Source: Celeribacter baekdonensis B30 (lineage in GTDB: Bacteria; Pseudomonadota; Alphaproteobacteria; Rhodobacterales; Rhodobacteraceae). Taken from it: DNA of 64,000 nucleotides. Made by a program: the position numbers and the translations under genes. Below are positions 28,894-38,210 of the stretch, piece after piece (position 1 is the first letter of the stretch; each line of letters begins with the position of its first letter). Where the stretch lies: contig NZ_AMRK01000003.1 in NCBI RefSeq assembly GCF_000299875.1, positions 372,001-436,000 of the forward strand. Reading direction: 5' to 3'. The notes under the pieces were generated by a model. That model was not told the DNA's origin. It saw only the letters and a list, made by a program, of their open reading frames with translations, and searched no databases.

Positions 28894-29070
28894 TCATCCC
28901 CTCGGCAGCCGTTCGCGGATCATCGTGGTCATTTCCACCAAAATCTGCGTGTTTTTGTTGAGCACATCACGGGTCGCCTGATCCTTTTGCGCATCGCGAT
29001 AGAGCAGGAAAAACACCATCAACACCCAAGGCCCGTGTTCAGAGACAGCGGCAATCAACGCATCACTCAT
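28894..29070 (-). CDS. 58-residue single-helix protein, BhlA/UviB holin-like
   Basis: The protein is 58 residues from the ATG at 29070. It has one membrane segment (PWVLMVFFLLYRDAQKD) after a short N-terminus, followed by a coiled coil of about 30 residues and a basic end. This layout resembles BhlA/UviB-type small phage holins. The start lies inside the end of the 3TM holin gene (8-base overlap). In gene order it follows endolysin and holin, where phages place second holins or spanin parts. The family link is by overall shape, not by a clear motif. Confidence 0.6.
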   Translation of the reverse strand: MSDALIAAVSEHGPWVLMVFFLLYRDAQKDQATRDVLNKNTQILVEMTTMIRERLPRG

Positions 29071-29659
29071 TCCGGCCCCCTTTCCAGGCCTCAAGGGCGG
29101 GATTCTCCGCCTCTGCCCCCGGCACATAGATCGGCTTGGCCTCCCAAGAGGGGTGAGATGCCACAGGCGGAACACCCTGCCCCTGCGCCCCCGCTTCAAG
29201 CGCCTTGAGCGCCGCGATATTGGCGGTCACAATCGGGGCTTGCGCCACAGTGGCAGCGACAGAGCGTTGAAACTCTTGCGATTTCACCTGATAGCGGGCA
29301 CCAAAGTAGAATGACACGATGGTGCCCAAAAGCCACCACAGCGGCTCCGGGATCAGCGCGATTCCCTGCATCCTTGAGGCAAACCACAGCGGATCGACCA
29401 TGGCCGAAACGCACAGCCCGATGGTGCCAAAGGCCATCAACGGGCGAGGCACGCGATTGAGCGCATCCATCAGCCGATCAAACGCGCCTTTGCGTTCCAC
29501 CGCAAATTCGGCGGCGAATTGTTGCATCGCGGAACTGCGGTAATTGGCCTCGCGCACCGCGCCCGCCTCTTTGTTTTCGAAAAACACTTCGGCCGTGTCT
29601 TTGACCAGATTGCGCCCGTCGCCAAAGATCACCGCGAACAGCCTGCCGATTATCCCCAT
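29063..29659 (-). CDS. GTA-type 3TM holin
   Basis: The 198-residue protein matches the layout of the family described as holin of 3TMs for gene-transfer release. A basic, amphipathic N-terminus (MGIIGRLFAVIFGDG) is followed by helical segment REANYRSSAMQQFAAEF, and then membrane segments around RPLMAFGTIGLCVSAMVDPLWF and PEPLWWLLGTIVSFYFGARYQV. Holins open the inner membrane to let the endolysin reach the wall. Its start lies 10 bases inside the endolysin gene, so the two are coupled. In Rhodobacter capsulatus such a pair lies outside the main GTA cluster and releases GTA particles. Confidence 0.82.
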   Translation of the reverse strand: MGIIGRLFAVIFGDGRNLVKDTAEVFFENKEAGAVREANYRSSAMQQFAAEFAVERKGAFDRLMDALNRVPRPLMAFGTIGLCVSAMVDPLWFASRMQGIALIPEPLWWLLGTIVSFYFGARYQVKSQEFQRSVAATVAQAPIVTANIAALKALEAGAQGQGVPPVASHPSWEAKPIYVPGAEAENPALEAWKGGRNE

Positions 29660-30261
29660 GACGCCACCCGCGCTGCATGCTCAGAATCTGTCAGGTGATA
29701 ACGCGGCGAGATAAAGTCCTCCGCGCGGGTGATCCAGCCGCCTTTGCCGCCCTTGCGTGTGCGCGCGTATTTGCGTGAGGTCGGGCGGCGATCTGCCAGA
29801 GCGTAATAGTAATTGCGCCGGGCAATGCCGTAAGCGTCGGCCAAGTGATGCGGGGCCAAAGATTGCGCAATATGCGCGGCCTCGATGGTCTGCGGCCCAA
29901 TCGCCCCATCCACCGCAATCCTCTGACCCATATCGGTCAAAAGCCGCTGCAAAATCCGCACGGCAGTGCCGCCCGCGTTGACATACATGTCAAACACGCT
30001 GGCTTGCAAAACCGGGGGCAATTCGTCGATGCGGGGGCGGTGAAAGTAATGTTCGACAAAAATGTCGCGCGCCTGAACCCGCGTCAACTTGCGCAGGTCG
30101 GATGTCGTCACCCGCCCATCGCCATCCACATCGACGCCAAGCGTGCGCATCGTGCCGATGGTGACGCCATATTTGGTTGCCCCGCCCGGATCGTCGGGGT
30201 CGTTGACGTATCCGCCCTCACGGGCAATGATCTCGTCTGCGATCTGTTGTACTGTTTTCAT
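29650..30261 (-). CDS. GTA-type endolysin, GH108 family N-acetylmuramidase
   Basis: The 203-residue protein has the glycoside hydrolase 108 signature EGGYVNDPDDPGGATKYG near the N-terminus; Glu15 is the catalytic acid. An EF-hand-like loop (DVDGDGRVTTSDL) follows, then the conserved YFHRPRIDELP segment and a C-terminal peptidoglycan-binding domain. It has no signal peptide, so it needs the holin downstream. It cuts the glycan strands of the wall during GTA release. The start at 30261 sits close to a GAGG ribosome site, directly after a hairpin at 30270-30289. It follows ccmE by 102 bases on the same strand. Confidence 0.85.
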   Translation of the reverse strand: MKTVQQIADEIIAREGGYVNDPDDPGGATKYGVTIGTMRTLGVDVDGDGRVTTSDLRKLTRVQARDIFVEHYFHRPRIDELPPVLQASVFDMYVNAGGTAVRILQRLLTDMGQRIAVDGAIGPQTIEAAHIAQSLAPHHLADAYGIARRNYYYALADRRPTSRKYARTRKGGKGGWITRAEDFISPRYHLTDSEHAARVASWG

Positions 30262-30269
30262 ATGCCTCA

Positions 30270-30289
30270 ATCCCACCAATTGATGGGAT
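30270..30289 (-). promoter_or_regulatory. Hairpin beside the endolysin ribosome-binding site
   Basis: On the minus strand ATCCCATC pairs with GGTGGGAT around the loop AATT, with one U-G pair, making an 8-bp stem. It ends one base before the endolysin Shine-Dalgarno bases. As RNA it could hinder or tune endolysin translation; as DNA it is also an operator-like dyad with two mismatches. A TTAACC half-site, as bound by CtrA, lies a little further upstream, but without the second half. Confidence 0.5.
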
Positions 30290-30363
30290 CAAGGTTGCGC
30301 AAAAAGGTTAACGCTCGTGGACTTGAGCGCGCGGGCACGATTTTACGATTTATTCAGAAAGAC

Positions 30364-30816
30364 TTAGCTCTCCGGCTCTTTGTAAAGCCCCTGCTCTTTC
30401 AATGCGTCCACAACCTCTTTCGGCATATAAGACTCGTCGTGTTTGGCCAGGATTTCGGTTGCCACAAACACCCCGTCTTGCAGGCTGCCGGTGCCGATCA
30501 TACCCTGATTTTCGTCAAACAAATCCGGCAAAACACCCTCAAAGCGCACCGGAATCGTCTCATTGGTGTCTGTCACGCTAAAGGTCACATGGGTGCCCTC
30601 ACCGCGCACCAAACTGCCCTCTTCGACCAACCCGCCGATGCGAAAAATCTCGCCCGCGCGCGGTGGTTCTTCGACCACTTGCGTGGGCGAGCGAAACAGA
30701 TTGATGCCATCGCGAAAGGCATAGCCAATCAGCGACACGGCCACCACAAGGGCCACGGCGGCAATCGCAATCACTTGAATGCGACGGGTCTTTTTCAGGG
30801 TCTTCAAACCGGCCAT
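30364..30816 (-). CDS. ccmE: Heme chaperone CcmE
   Basis: CcmE binds heme covalently in the periplasm and passes it to CcmF/CcmH. The 150-residue protein has an N-terminal membrane anchor (about residues 15-33), a beta-barrel domain, and the heme-binding His126 with Tyr130 in AKHDESYMP. It follows argC by 22 bases on the same strand. In other organisms ccmE is often near ccmF and ccmH; here the lysis cassette of about 2 kb lies between them. ccmA-D and ccmG are not in the window. Confidence 0.95.
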   Translation of the reverse strand: MAGLKTLKKTRRIQVIAIAAVALVVAVSLIGYAFRDGINLFRSPTQVVEEPPRAGEIFRIGGLVEEGSLVRGEGTHVTFSVTDTNETIPVRFEGVLPDLFDENQGMIGTGSLQDGVFVATEILAKHDESYMPKEVVDALKEQGLYKEPES

Positions 30817-30838
30817 GGCGTCCTCCTGTGAGACAATG

Positions 30839-31867
30839 TTACGGATACATCGGTGCGTTCATAAGACCGGCGGTCTCATCGAGCCCAAGCATCAGGTTGG
30901 CGTTTTGGATCGCTTGACCAGACGAGCCTTTGGTCAGGTTGTCGATCACCCCCACCACGATGGTCCGGCCTTGGATACGATCCTCCACCACGCCAATATG
31001 ACAGAAATTTGAGCCGCGCACATGTTTCATCGCCGGCACCTGCCCTAGTGGCAGCACTTTGATAAACGGCTCGTTCATATAGGCATCAGCCAGCGCGTAA
31101 TGCACCGCACTCGCCTCGCCCTGAACATAGGCAGTGGCCAAGATGCCACGGGTGGCGGGGATCAGATGCGGGGTGAATTGAATGCGTACATCGCGGCCCG
31201 CGACCAGGGAGAACTCCTGATCAAATTCGCCCAAATGCCGGTGTTTTCCGCCGACCGAATAGCCAAAGCTGTTGTCTTCAAGCTCGCCGAACAAAAGATG
31301 CTCTTTCAGCGCCCGCCCAGCGCCGGAGACCGCCACTTTGAGATCCAAAATGATCTGATCGAGGTCGATCACCCCGGCGCCAATCAAAGGCCGCAGGATG
31401 AATTGCCCGGTCGCGGCGTTACAGCCGGTCCCGGCCACAAGCCGCGCGGTCTTGATCTGATCGCGGTAAAATTCGGTCAGGCCGTACACTGCCTCTTTTT
31501 GCAACTCGACCGCAGAGTGCGGTTTGCCGTACCATTTCTCATATTCAGCCGGGTCACGCAGCCGGAAATCGGCAGACAGGTCCACCACTTTCGTCGTCGC
31601 AGGCAGCTCTTTGATCACCGCTTGGGAGGTCGCATGGGGCAGCGCGCAAAAGGCCAGATCGACATTTGCAAAATCAATATCCTCGATCTTGCACAGCGCC
31701 GGAAGGTCCATGTGGCGTAGATGCGGATAGACATCGGCCATCGCCATGCCCGCCTTGCGATCACCAGACAGCGCCACGATCTCCATCGACGGATGGGTGG
31801 CGATCAAACGGACAAGCTCGGCCCCTGTATAGCCGGACGCGCCCAGAATGGCGATTTTATGGGTCAT
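30839..31867 (-). CDS. argC: N-acetyl-gamma-glutamyl-phosphate reductase ArgC
   Basis: ArgC reduces N-acetyl-glutamyl phosphate with NADPH in arginine biosynthesis. The 342-residue protein has the nucleotide-binding motif [13 protein letters not shown], the catalytic Cys149 in [11 protein letters not shown], and the C-terminal [11 protein letters not shown] segment. This is the long ArgC type common in proteobacteria. It precedes ccmE by 22 bases, suggesting co-transcription, though the two pathways are unrelated. About 120 bases separate it from murI. Confidence 0.95.
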   Translation of the reverse strand: MTHKIAILGASGYTGAELVRLIATHPSMEIVALSGDRKAGMAMADVYPHLRHMDLPALCKIEDIDFANVDLAFCALPHATSQAVIKELPATTKVVDLSADFRLRDPAEYEKWYGKPHSAVELQKEAVYGLTEFYRDQIKTARLVAGTGCNAATGQFILRPLIGAGVIDLDQIILDLKVAVSGAGRALKEHLLFGELEDNSFGYSVGGKHRHLGEFDQEFSLVAGRDVRIQFTPHLIPATRGILATAYVQGEASAVHYALADAYMNEPFIKVLPLGQVPAMKHVRGSNFCHIGVVEDRIQGRTIVVGVIDNLTKGSSGQAIQNANLMLGLDETAGLMNAPMYP

Positions 31868-31990
31868 CGGTGTCTCTTTCGTGCATCGAGCCTCTGAGAG
31901 GCTCGGTTGAACTCTAATCTAGGGAGGAACGCGCCCCGCCGCAATTGCGACAGGACCGCGCGGGGTATCAAACGGGTCACTCTTTGGCGA

Positions 31991-32803
31991 TCACGCCTTT
32001 TGAAACGTGACCGGTCGTCGCAAAAACTGCGTCGCCCCGCGGGAGACCTTGGCCGGGTCACCCGTGGTCAGGAACATCGACTCGGTGCCGGTGCCAATCA
32101 TCTTTGGGTGGCGTTTGAGGTAATCCTCAAGGCTCGCGGCCACCAGATTGGCCTGAGAATAGACTTTCACCTCCGCGCCCAACGCATCTTGGAACACGTC
32201 TTGCATGATCGGATAATGGGTACAGCCCAAAATCGCCGCGCCCGGATGCGGCATTTTGCGTTTGAGCGCGTCCACATGCGAGCGCACCAAAGCATCCGCC
32301 AGGATCATATCGCCGTCCTCAATCGCATCCACGACACCGCCACAGGCCTGCGCCTCGACATCGACTCCAATGGCACGAAACGCCAATTCGCGTTGAAAGG
32401 CGCGTGAGGCCACGGTCGCGGGGGTGGCAAACAGCGCCACATGTTTGACCTCGACTTCGCGCGGTGGCGAATTGTCGCCCCATTGCCGTTCGGTCAACGC
32501 CTCGATCAGCGGCACAAAGACGCCCAACACGCGCTTGTCCGAAGGAATCCAGCTTTCCTGCATCCGCCGCAACGCCGCAGCCGACGCGGTGTTACAGGCC
32601 AGAATCACCAAATCGCAGCCCGCCGCCCAAAGCCGCTCCACCGCCGCCGTGGTCAGATTGTAGAGGTCATCCGCGTCGCGCACGCCATAAGGGGCATGGG
32701 CATTGTCGCCGAAATACACAAAAGGCACGTCTGGCAACCGCTTGGACACTGCATCCAAAACCGTCAGACCACCCAACCCGCTGTCAAAAATACCCACTGC
32801 CAT
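31991..32803 (-). CDS. murI: Glutamate racemase MurI
   Basis: MurI makes D-glutamate for peptidoglycan precursors. The start at 32803 ([15 protein letters not shown]) is the standard family start, giving 270 residues; the frame is open further upstream without an RBS. The two catalytic cysteines lie in [10 protein letters not shown] and [11 protein letters not shown]. It follows the acyltransferase gene on the same strand by 28 bases, so both may be one unit. Confidence 0.95.
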   Translation of the reverse strand: MAVGIFDSGLGGLTVLDAVSKRLPDVPFVYFGDNAHAPYGVRDADDLYNLTTAAVERLWAAGCDLVILACNTASAAALRRMQESWIPSDKRVLGVFVPLIEALTERQWGDNSPPREVEVKHVALFATPATVASRAFQRELAFRAIGVDVEAQACGGVVDAIEDGDMILADALVRSHVDALKRKMPHPGAAILGCTHYPIMQDVFQDALGAEVKVYSQANLVAASLEDYLKRHPKMIGTGTESMFLTTGDPAKVSRGATQFLRRPVTFQKA

Positions 32804-32831
32804 GTTCAATACCGGTCCTTTAGACCCTTGT

Positions 32832-33788
32832 TTAATATCGGTCTTTAAGACCCTTGCGGGGTTTGGCCCCGTGTTTGATTTCAAACTCGTACCCCAAAGC
32901 CGGATTTGGCATCGGGGTTGAGGATAAGGCATAGGTCTCGGCGCGCAGAAAATCCATCAACTTTTTCGGGTCACCCTTAAATTGTGCCAATTTTTCCGGC
33001 CCGATCGGTGCTCCCACCGACACCCGCACGGGTGCGCCGATTTTGGCGCGGAATTCCCGGATCAAAAGCCCCATCCTCAGGGTCGTGTGCAGGTGGCTGG
33101 CCAATTGAAACAGCCGCGAATTGGCCCCGTCGAAATAGAGCGGCACCACCGTCGCCCCGGATTTTGCCACCATCTTTGCCGTAAAGGCCCGCCAGCCCGG
33201 GTCCATCGGCCGTCCCATCGGGCGCGCCGCCGTCGACACCGTGCCACCCGGAAAAATCCCGATGCATCCGCCTGCGTCCAAATAGGACAGTGCCTCCTTG
33301 CGCGTCGCCAGATTGAGCGCCACTGCCTCTTTCGTCTCTTCAAACGACACTGGCAGGATCACGCGGTCAATGTCTTCGGCACGTTTAAACACGCTATGGG
33401 CCAAAATCCGAAAATCACCCCGAACCACGGACAGGATATGCCCCAACATCAACCCGTCCAAAATGCCATAAGGATGATTGGCTACAATGATCAAAGGTCC
33501 GGTAGCTGGAATCGCATCCAACGCACCGTTGATCACCTCAAGCTCCAACCCATAGCGTTCAACCATCACCGCCCAGAAATCGCGCCCCTCGGCGACATCA
33601 AGGTTATACCCCTTCGCCCGCCGGATCAGCGACAAGCGCCCCGTCGCATTCTCCATCAACCGGATCAGAACCCGCCCCGTGCGCGTGCCCGCAGAACTGG
33701 CATAGGAAATATCGCGCGCCACCTGCCGCTCGCTCCATTTGGCCTTTTGCCATTTGGCCGTCGGACTGTGCCTCAGTTGCTCTTGCAT
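32832..33788 (-). CDS. Lysophospholipid acyltransferase family protein
   Basis: The 318-residue protein is a PlsC-like acyltransferase. The HX4D-type motif appears in [14 protein letters not shown] (His and Asp), and the second block is [11 protein letters not shown]. It would acylate a lysophospholipid or ornithine-lipid precursor at the inner membrane. The N-terminal 60 residues, basic and without similarity to PlsC, resemble those of long acyltransferases sometimes annotated as hemolysin-like. The substrate cannot be told. It lies directly upstream of murI. Confidence 0.85.
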   Translation of the reverse strand: MQEQLRHSPTAKWQKAKWSERQVARDISYASSAGTRTGRVLIRLMENATGRLSLIRRAKGYNLDVAEGRDFWAVMVERYGLELEVINGALDAIPATGPLIIVANHPYGILDGLMLGHILSVVRGDFRILAHSVFKRAEDIDRVILPVSFEETKEAVALNLATRKEALSYLDAGGCIGIFPGGTVSTAARPMGRPMDPGWRAFTAKMVAKSGATVVPLYFDGANSRLFQLASHLHTTLRMGLLIREFRAKIGAPVRVSVGAPIGPEKLAQFKGDPKKLMDFLRAETYALSSTPMPNPALGYEFEIKHGAKPRKGLKDRY

Positions 33789-34055
33789 GGCCCTACTGTC
33801 CCTTCCGTTCGCGGTCCACGACTATATCGCGTCCACGCCCAAAGGCCAATCGGCACGAACCCGCCAATGCACTGCCTTAAAAACTTGCATTTCCTTCGCT
33901 CGTCTCTGCCAATTTGTGTTAGCGCAATGCATTCCTCTTGCGATCTGTGCGAAAAACGCGAATGAAACGCCCAAATGACCTCACACCCACATTATGTTAG
34001 CGTAGGGTAGATGTGTGAGACTTAAATATGTGTGGTCTTTTAACAGGTGACGGGT

Positions 34056-34964
34056 ATGGACTGGGACAAACTTAGAATTTTTCACGCCGTGGCAGACGCG
34101 GGATCGCTGACTCATGCAGGGGATACCCTGCATTTGAGCCAATCGGCCGTGTCGCGGCAGATACGCTCGCTCGAAGAATCACTCGGCACCACCCTGTTTC
34201 ACCGACATGCCCGTGGGCTGATCCTGACCGAACAGGGCGAATTGCTGTTTGACGCCACCCGCTCCATGGCCAAACGTCTGGACGCCGCCGCCGCGCGCAT
34301 TCGCGACAGCGAAGAAGAGGTTTACGGCGAATTGCGTGTCACCACCGCCACCGGCTTTGGCACGCTCTGGCTCGCGCCGCGCCTCTCCAAACTCTATGCC
34401 AAATATCCCGAGCTCAAAATCGACCTGATGCTTGAAGAACGCGTGTTGGACCTGCCGATGCGTGAGGCCGATGTGGCGATCCGCATGAAAGAACCGTCTC
34501 AGGCCGATCTGATCCGCAAACGGCTGATGAACATCCGGATGCGCCTGTTTGCCACCAAGGAATATCTGGCCGAACACGGCACACCGCTCACCATGGACGA
34601 TCTTTCCACCCATCGGTTGATCTGCCAAAACCCGAACGCCCATCAAGTCGCCGCTGGCGCGCGGTTGGTCGAAGAGTTGAATGAACATGACATCCGCTCG
34701 AAACTTTTCGTGAACAATTATTTCGGCGTGCTTCAGGCCGTGCTCAACCATTTGGGGATTGGTGTTTTACCCGATTACCTTGTCGAAAGCGCGCCGGATC
34801 TTGTGCGTGTACTGCCCGATTTGGAAAGTGGCGAAGTGCCGGTGTTCCTCGCCTACCCCGAAGAATTGCGTCATTCCAAACGGATCGAAGTGTTTCGCGA
34901 CTTCATCACCGAAGAAATCAGCGCCCATCGCAAGAACATGCGCGACGACGAAGGATCACACTGA
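34056..34964 (+). CDS. LysR-family transcriptional regulator
   Basis: This is a 302-residue regulator starting at the ATG at 34056; a GTG nine bases upstream is an alternative. The N-terminal helix-turn-helix includes SLTHAGDTLHLSQSAVSRQIRSLEE. The C-terminal part is a substrate-binding-like fold (GTLWLAPRLSKLYAKYPELKIDL). The target cannot be deduced: the neighbour on the left is an acyltransferase read away from it. Upstream, a 7-bp inverted repeat CTCACAC/GTGTGAG spans 33980-34019 and encloses a TGTTAGCG half-site. The gene is followed by 455 noncoding bases that contain a candidate small RNA. Confidence 0.88.
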   Translation: MDWDKLRIFHAVADAGSLTHAGDTLHLSQSAVSRQIRSLEESLGTTLFHRHARGLILTEQGELLFDATRSMAKRLDAAAARIRDSEEEVYGELRVTTATGFGTLWLAPRLSKLYAKYPELKIDLMLEERVLDLPMREADVAIRMKEPSQADLIRKRLMNIRMRLFATKEYLAEHGTPLTMDDLSTHRLICQNPNAHQVAAGARLVEELNEHDIRSKLFVNNYFGVLQAVLNHLGIGVLPDYLVESAPDLVRVLPDLESGEVPVFLAYPEELRHSKRIEVFRDFITEEISAHRKNMRDDEGSH

Positions 34965-35059
34965 TCCGCATCTTTGACTTTTTGGTCAATGTTTTGCCGA
35001 GGTTACGCGAGCTATGCGCAATCAGCATATCGGCATTGCGTGAAATGTGATGGAAATAC

Positions 35060-35088
35060 CTTGAACCGTTCACAAACCGCCCCTAAAT
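35060..35088 (+). promoter_or_regulatory. Candidate heat-shock sigma (RpoH-type) promoter
   Basis: CTTGAA at 35060-35065 and CCCCTAAAT at 35080-35088 are separated by 14 bases. This resembles the sigma-32/RpoH pattern CTTGAA-N13-15-CCCATnT. It lies just before the candidate sRNA. Confidence 0.5.
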
Positions 35089-35093
35089 GCATC

Positions 35094-35176
35094 AATGAAG
35101 CCGCCGAATGAGGCAACTCCTAGCGGCTTTACCTCCCTGTTGGACTTGGGCCGAGCTTTTGCTCGGCCTTTTTTTT
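35094..35176 (+). ncRNA. Candidate small regulatory RNA with two stem-loops and rho-independent terminator
   Basis: From the predicted promoter, a transcript of about 83 bases would start near 35094. The 5' stem AAGCCGC (35098-35104) pairs perfectly with GCGGCTT (35123-35129), with an inner GAG-GCAA-CTC mini-hairpin. A single-stranded pyrimidine stretch ACCTCCCTGTT follows and could pair with Shine-Dalgarno sequences. The 3' end is a strong terminator, GGCCGAGC-TTTT-GCTCGGCC plus eight T residues (35149-35176). It is 130 bases beyond the LysR stop and 240 bases before purL, so it belongs to neither gene as a simple terminator. Stress-induced sRNAs of this build are known in Rhodobacterales. 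Confidence 0.55.
35149..35176 (+). terminator. Rho-independent terminator of the candidate sRNA
   Basis: A perfect 8-bp stem GGCCGAGC/GCTCGGCC with a TTTT loop is followed by eight T residues. It lies 185 bases after the LysR stop, too far to be a simple gene terminator. Confidence 0.92.
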
Positions 35177-35420
35177 GACCGCCACCTTATGTGACCCCCG
35201 ATTTTTTGACCCACGACTTTATTTGGCCGTCGCCATGCTCTGTCTCGGCGTCTCTCGCGGATTTGACATGTGCCTGCGCGCGCCTCACCAACACTCCTCC
35301 TCCAACACTTCCCCTCAAAGCACAGCTCCGATACCCCACAGCGCCGTTTAGCCCCTTCCCCATTGGCCCCACTTGCCCTAAGAGAACGCGGGAAAGACAG
35401 CTGCCGCCGAGGGACATACT

Positions 35421-37580
35421 ATGACCGAGCCAATGATCACCGAGGACCTGATCGCCGCCCACGGGCTCAAGCCGGACGAATACGCACAAATCCTGCGTAT
35501 TCTGAACCGTGAGCCGAGCTTTACTGAGCTTGGGATTTTCTCGGCGATGTGGAACGAACATTGTTCCTATAAGTCCTCAAAAAAACACCTGCGCGGATTG
35601 CCCACAACCGGCCCGCAAGTGATCTGTGGTCCGGGCGAAAACGCCGGTGTCGTCGATATTGGCGACGGTCAGGCCGTGGTGTTCAAAATGGAAAGCCACA
35701 ACCACCCCTCCTACATTGAGCCTTACCAAGGCGCGGCCACGGGTGTTGGCGGTATTCTGCGCGATGTGTTCACCATGGGCGCGCGTCCGATTGCGGCGAT
35801 GAATTCGCTCTCCTTTGGTGTCAAAGATCATAAGAAAACCAAACAGTTGGTCCACGGCGTCGTCGAAGGTGTCGGCGGCTATGGCAACTGTTTCGGCGTC
35901 CCCACCGTGGGCGGCGAAGTCCGCTTTCATGCCGCTTATAACGGCAACTGCCTTGTGAACGCTTTTGCTGCCGGTCTCGCCGATGCCGACAAAATCTTTT
36001 ATTCTGCCGCCTCGGGCGTCGGTATGCCCGTGGTCTATCTGGGGGCCAAAACCGGCCGTGATGGCGTCGGTGGCGCGACCATGGCCTCGGCTGAATTCGA
36101 TGACACGATCGAAGACAAACGCCCCACCGTTCAGGTCGGCGATCCGTTCACCGAAAAATGCCTGATGGAAGCCACGCTTGAGCTGATGGTCACGGGCGCT
36201 GTGATCTCGATCCAGGACATGGGCGCGGCGGGTCTGACCTGTTCAGCGGTTGAAATGGGCGACAAGGGGCACCTTGGTATCCGCCTTGACCTTGAAAACG
36301 TGCCACAGCGCGAACCCAACATGACCGCCTACGAGATGATGCTCTCCGAATCCCAAGAGCGCATGTTGATGGTGCTCAAGCCCGAAAAAGAGGCCGAGGC
36401 CCGCGCGGTGTTTGAAAAATGGGACCTCGATTTCGCCATCGTCGGCGAAACCATTGCCGAAGACCGCTTCTTGATCATGCACAACGGCGAATGCAAAGGC
36501 GATTTGCCGCTCTCCACTCTGGCCTCCTCTGCGCCCGAATATGATCGTCCGTGGGTGCCGACGCCTGCCGCCGAACAGGTCGCAGATGTGCCGCAGATTG
36601 ATCCGATTGATGGTCTCAAGGGTCTGATCTCCTCACCGAACTATTCGTCCAAAGCCTGGGTTTACGAGCAATACGACACTCAGGTCATGGCCGACACCGT
36701 GCGCGCGCCAGGTCTTGGTGCGGGCGTGATCCGCGTCCATGGCACCGGCAAGATGCTGGCCTTCACCTCCGATGTGACACCGCGCTACGTCAAAGCCAAT
36801 CCGGTTGAGGGCGGCAAACAGGCGGTGGCCGAAGCCTATCGCAATCTGATCTCCGTCGGCGCGACCCCCTTGGCGACCACCGATAACCTCAACTTCGGCA
36901 ACCCGGAAAAGCCCGAGATCATGGGCCAGTTTGTCGGCGCGCTCGATGGCATCGGTCAGGCGGTGTCCTTCCTCGACATGCCGATCGTGTCGGGCAACGT
37001 CTCGCTGTATAATGAAACCGACGGCGAGGGCATCCTGCCGACCCCGACCATCGGTGCCGTGGGTCTGATCGCCTCCGAGGACGATCTCATTTCCGGTCTG
37101 GCGCAAAATGGCGATGTGGCTGTTTTGATTGGCGAAACCCATGGTCACCTCGGCCAATCCGCGCTTTTGGCCGAAGTCTTCCACCGCGAAGATGGCGATG
37201 CGCCGCATGTTGATTTGGCAACGGAAAAACGCAATGGCGAATTCCTGCGCACCCATGGCAAACTGATCAACGCGGTCACCGATCTCTCCGATGGCGGGCT
37301 GGCTTTGGCGGCGTTTGAACTCGCCGACGAGGCTGGCGTTGGCGTGCATCTGGACAGCGACGACACCGCCACGCTCTTTGGCGAAGACCAAGCCCGCTAC
37401 CTCGTGGCCTGCACCTTTGATCAAGCCGAAGCCCTCATGGTCGCGGCAGGTCAAGCCGGGGTTGCCATCTCCACGGTTGGCAAATTCGGCGGCGATACCG
37501 TCAGCATGGGTGGTGCCTCCGCGCCTCTCGCGGAGCTTTCCACGATCTACCGCACCAGCTTTGGCGAGATCTTCGGCTAA
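35421..37580 (+). CDS. purL: Phosphoribosylformylglycinamidine synthase subunit PurL
   Basis: PurL is the ATP-dependent synthetase subunit that converts FGAR to FGAM in purine biosynthesis, working with PurQ and PurS. At 719 residues it is the small PurL type; purQ and purS are not in the window. Recognisable parts are the N-terminal [23 protein letters not shown], the ATP-binding [11 protein letters not shown], and the repeated AIR-synthase-like halves (GVGGAT..., [19 protein letters not shown]). A GAGGG ribosome site precedes the start. A short GC hairpin with a TTCG loop follows the stop. Confidence 0.95.
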   Translation: MTEPMITEDLIAAHGLKPDEYAQILRILNREPSFTELGIFSAMWNEHCSYKSSKKHLRGLPTTGPQVICGPGENAGVVDIGDGQAVVFKMESHNHPSYIEPYQGAATGVGGILRDVFTMGARPIAAMNSLSFGVKDHKKTKQLVHGVVEGVGGYGNCFGVPTVGGEVRFHAAYNGNCLVNAFAAGLADADKIFYSAASGVGMPVVYLGAKTGRDGVGGATMASAEFDDTIEDKRPTVQVGDPFTEKCLMEATLELMVTGAVISIQDMGAAGLTCSAVEMGDKGHLGIRLDLENVPQREPNMTAYEMMLSESQERMLMVLKPEKEAEARAVFEKWDLDFAIVGETIAEDRFLIMHNGECKGDLPLSTLASSAPEYDRPWVPTPAAEQVADVPQIDPIDGLKGLISSPNYSSKAWVYEQYDTQVMADTVRAPGLGAGVIRVHGTGKMLAFTSDVTPRYVKANPVEGGKQAVAEAYRNLISVGATPLATTDNLNFGNPEKPEIMGQFVGALDGIGQAVSFLDMPIVSGNVSLYNETDGEGILPTPTIGAVGLIASEDDLISGLAQNGDVAVLIGETHGHLGQSALLAEVFHREDGDAPHVDLATEKRNGEFLRTHGKLINAVTDLSDGGLALAAFELADEAGVGVHLDSDDTATLFGEDQARYLVACTFDQAEALMVAAGQAGVAISTVGKFGGDTVSMGGASAPLAELSTIYRTSFGEIFG

Positions 37581-37608
37581 GTCTTTCGCCGCGAGACACA
37601 CACAATCA

Positions 37609-37628
37609 GGCCCGCGTTCGCGCGGGTC
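37609..37628 (+). terminator. Weak hairpin after purL
   Basis: GGCCCGCG and CGCGGGTC flank a TTCG tetraloop, giving an 8-bp stem, but only TGTT follows. It may attenuate rather than fully stop transcription into the next gene. Confidence 0.4.
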
Positions 37629-37650
37629 TGTTCCGTTATAAGGACCCCGG

Positions 37651-38133
37651 ATGGACCTGCCCGATCTCGCCTCTGATTGCTCCAACTGCGCGGCGCTGTG
37701 CTGTGTTGGGCTGACGCTCGACAAAGGCGATCTTTTTGCCTTCGACAAACCGGCGGGTACACCCTGCCCCAATCTCAAAGGTCATCTTTGCTCGGTTCAC
37801 TCTGAACTGAACGCCATCGGCAATCCCGGCTGTGTGCTTTATGATTGCGCCGGGGCCGGGCAACGGGTGACACAGATGCGCTTCAACGGCGAAAGCTGGC
37901 GCGATGCCCCCGAACTTTTGCCCGCCATGATCCGTGATTTTGAACGGCTGCGGCCGCTGCACGAACGCATGACACAACTCGTGGCCGCCCAACACCTCGC
38001 CCTCCCGCCCGCGCTTGAAACTGAGCGCCTCGCACTTTTGACCCGTCTATCGCGGGCCTGGTCCGACACGGACAAAATGGCGGCGGCGTTTGACACCTTT
38101 ATCGACGCCCTGCGTCAAGGTGGCTTCGAGTGA
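37651..38133 (+). CDS. Cysteine-rich protein related to the N-terminal module of pentapeptide-repeat proteins
   Basis: The 160-residue protein begins with a Cys cluster: DCSNCAALCCVGL, then PAGTPCPNLKGHLCSVH and GNPGCVLYDCAGAGQ. This pattern also occurs at the N-terminus of some pentapeptide-repeat proteins, but here no repeats follow; the C-terminal half is helical. Eight Cys in the first 70 residues suggest metal or Fe-S binding. It is placed between purL and the bolA-grxD pair, which act in Fe-S trafficking, and its stop is close to bolA. Function is unknown; binding an Fe-S cluster is inference. Confidence 0.65.
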   Translation: MDLPDLASDCSNCAALCCVGLTLDKGDLFAFDKPAGTPCPNLKGHLCSVHSELNAIGNPGCVLYDCAGAGQRVTQMRFNGESWRDAPELLPAMIRDFERLRPLHERMTQLVAAQHLALPPALETERLALLTRLSRAWSDTDKMAAAFDTFIDALRQGGFE

Positions 38134-38210
38134 TCTCACCAAACCCGCTTGCAGCGCCGCGCCCGCGCCCTTACATTTGGCCCAACACCAAAGATCAAGG
38201 AGCGCCATTC

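Larger units (their letters stand above)
34965..35420 (+). other. Intergenic region between the LysR gene and purL
   Basis: No protein gene is supported in these 456 bases. They hold a candidate RpoH-type promoter (35060-35088), a candidate sRNA (about 35094-35176) with its terminator, and then about 240 bases of purL leader that are C-rich on the plus strand and show no clear structure. Confidence 0.6.

Noticed and set aside
30290-30363. CtrA binding site before the endolysin
   Set aside because: One TTAACC half-site is present, but the second half at the required 7-base spacing is missing.
33917-34008. Further TGTTAGCG operators before the LysR gene
   Set aside because: Only the left halves match; the right halves at 33917 and 33995 are poor, so I do not list them as operators.
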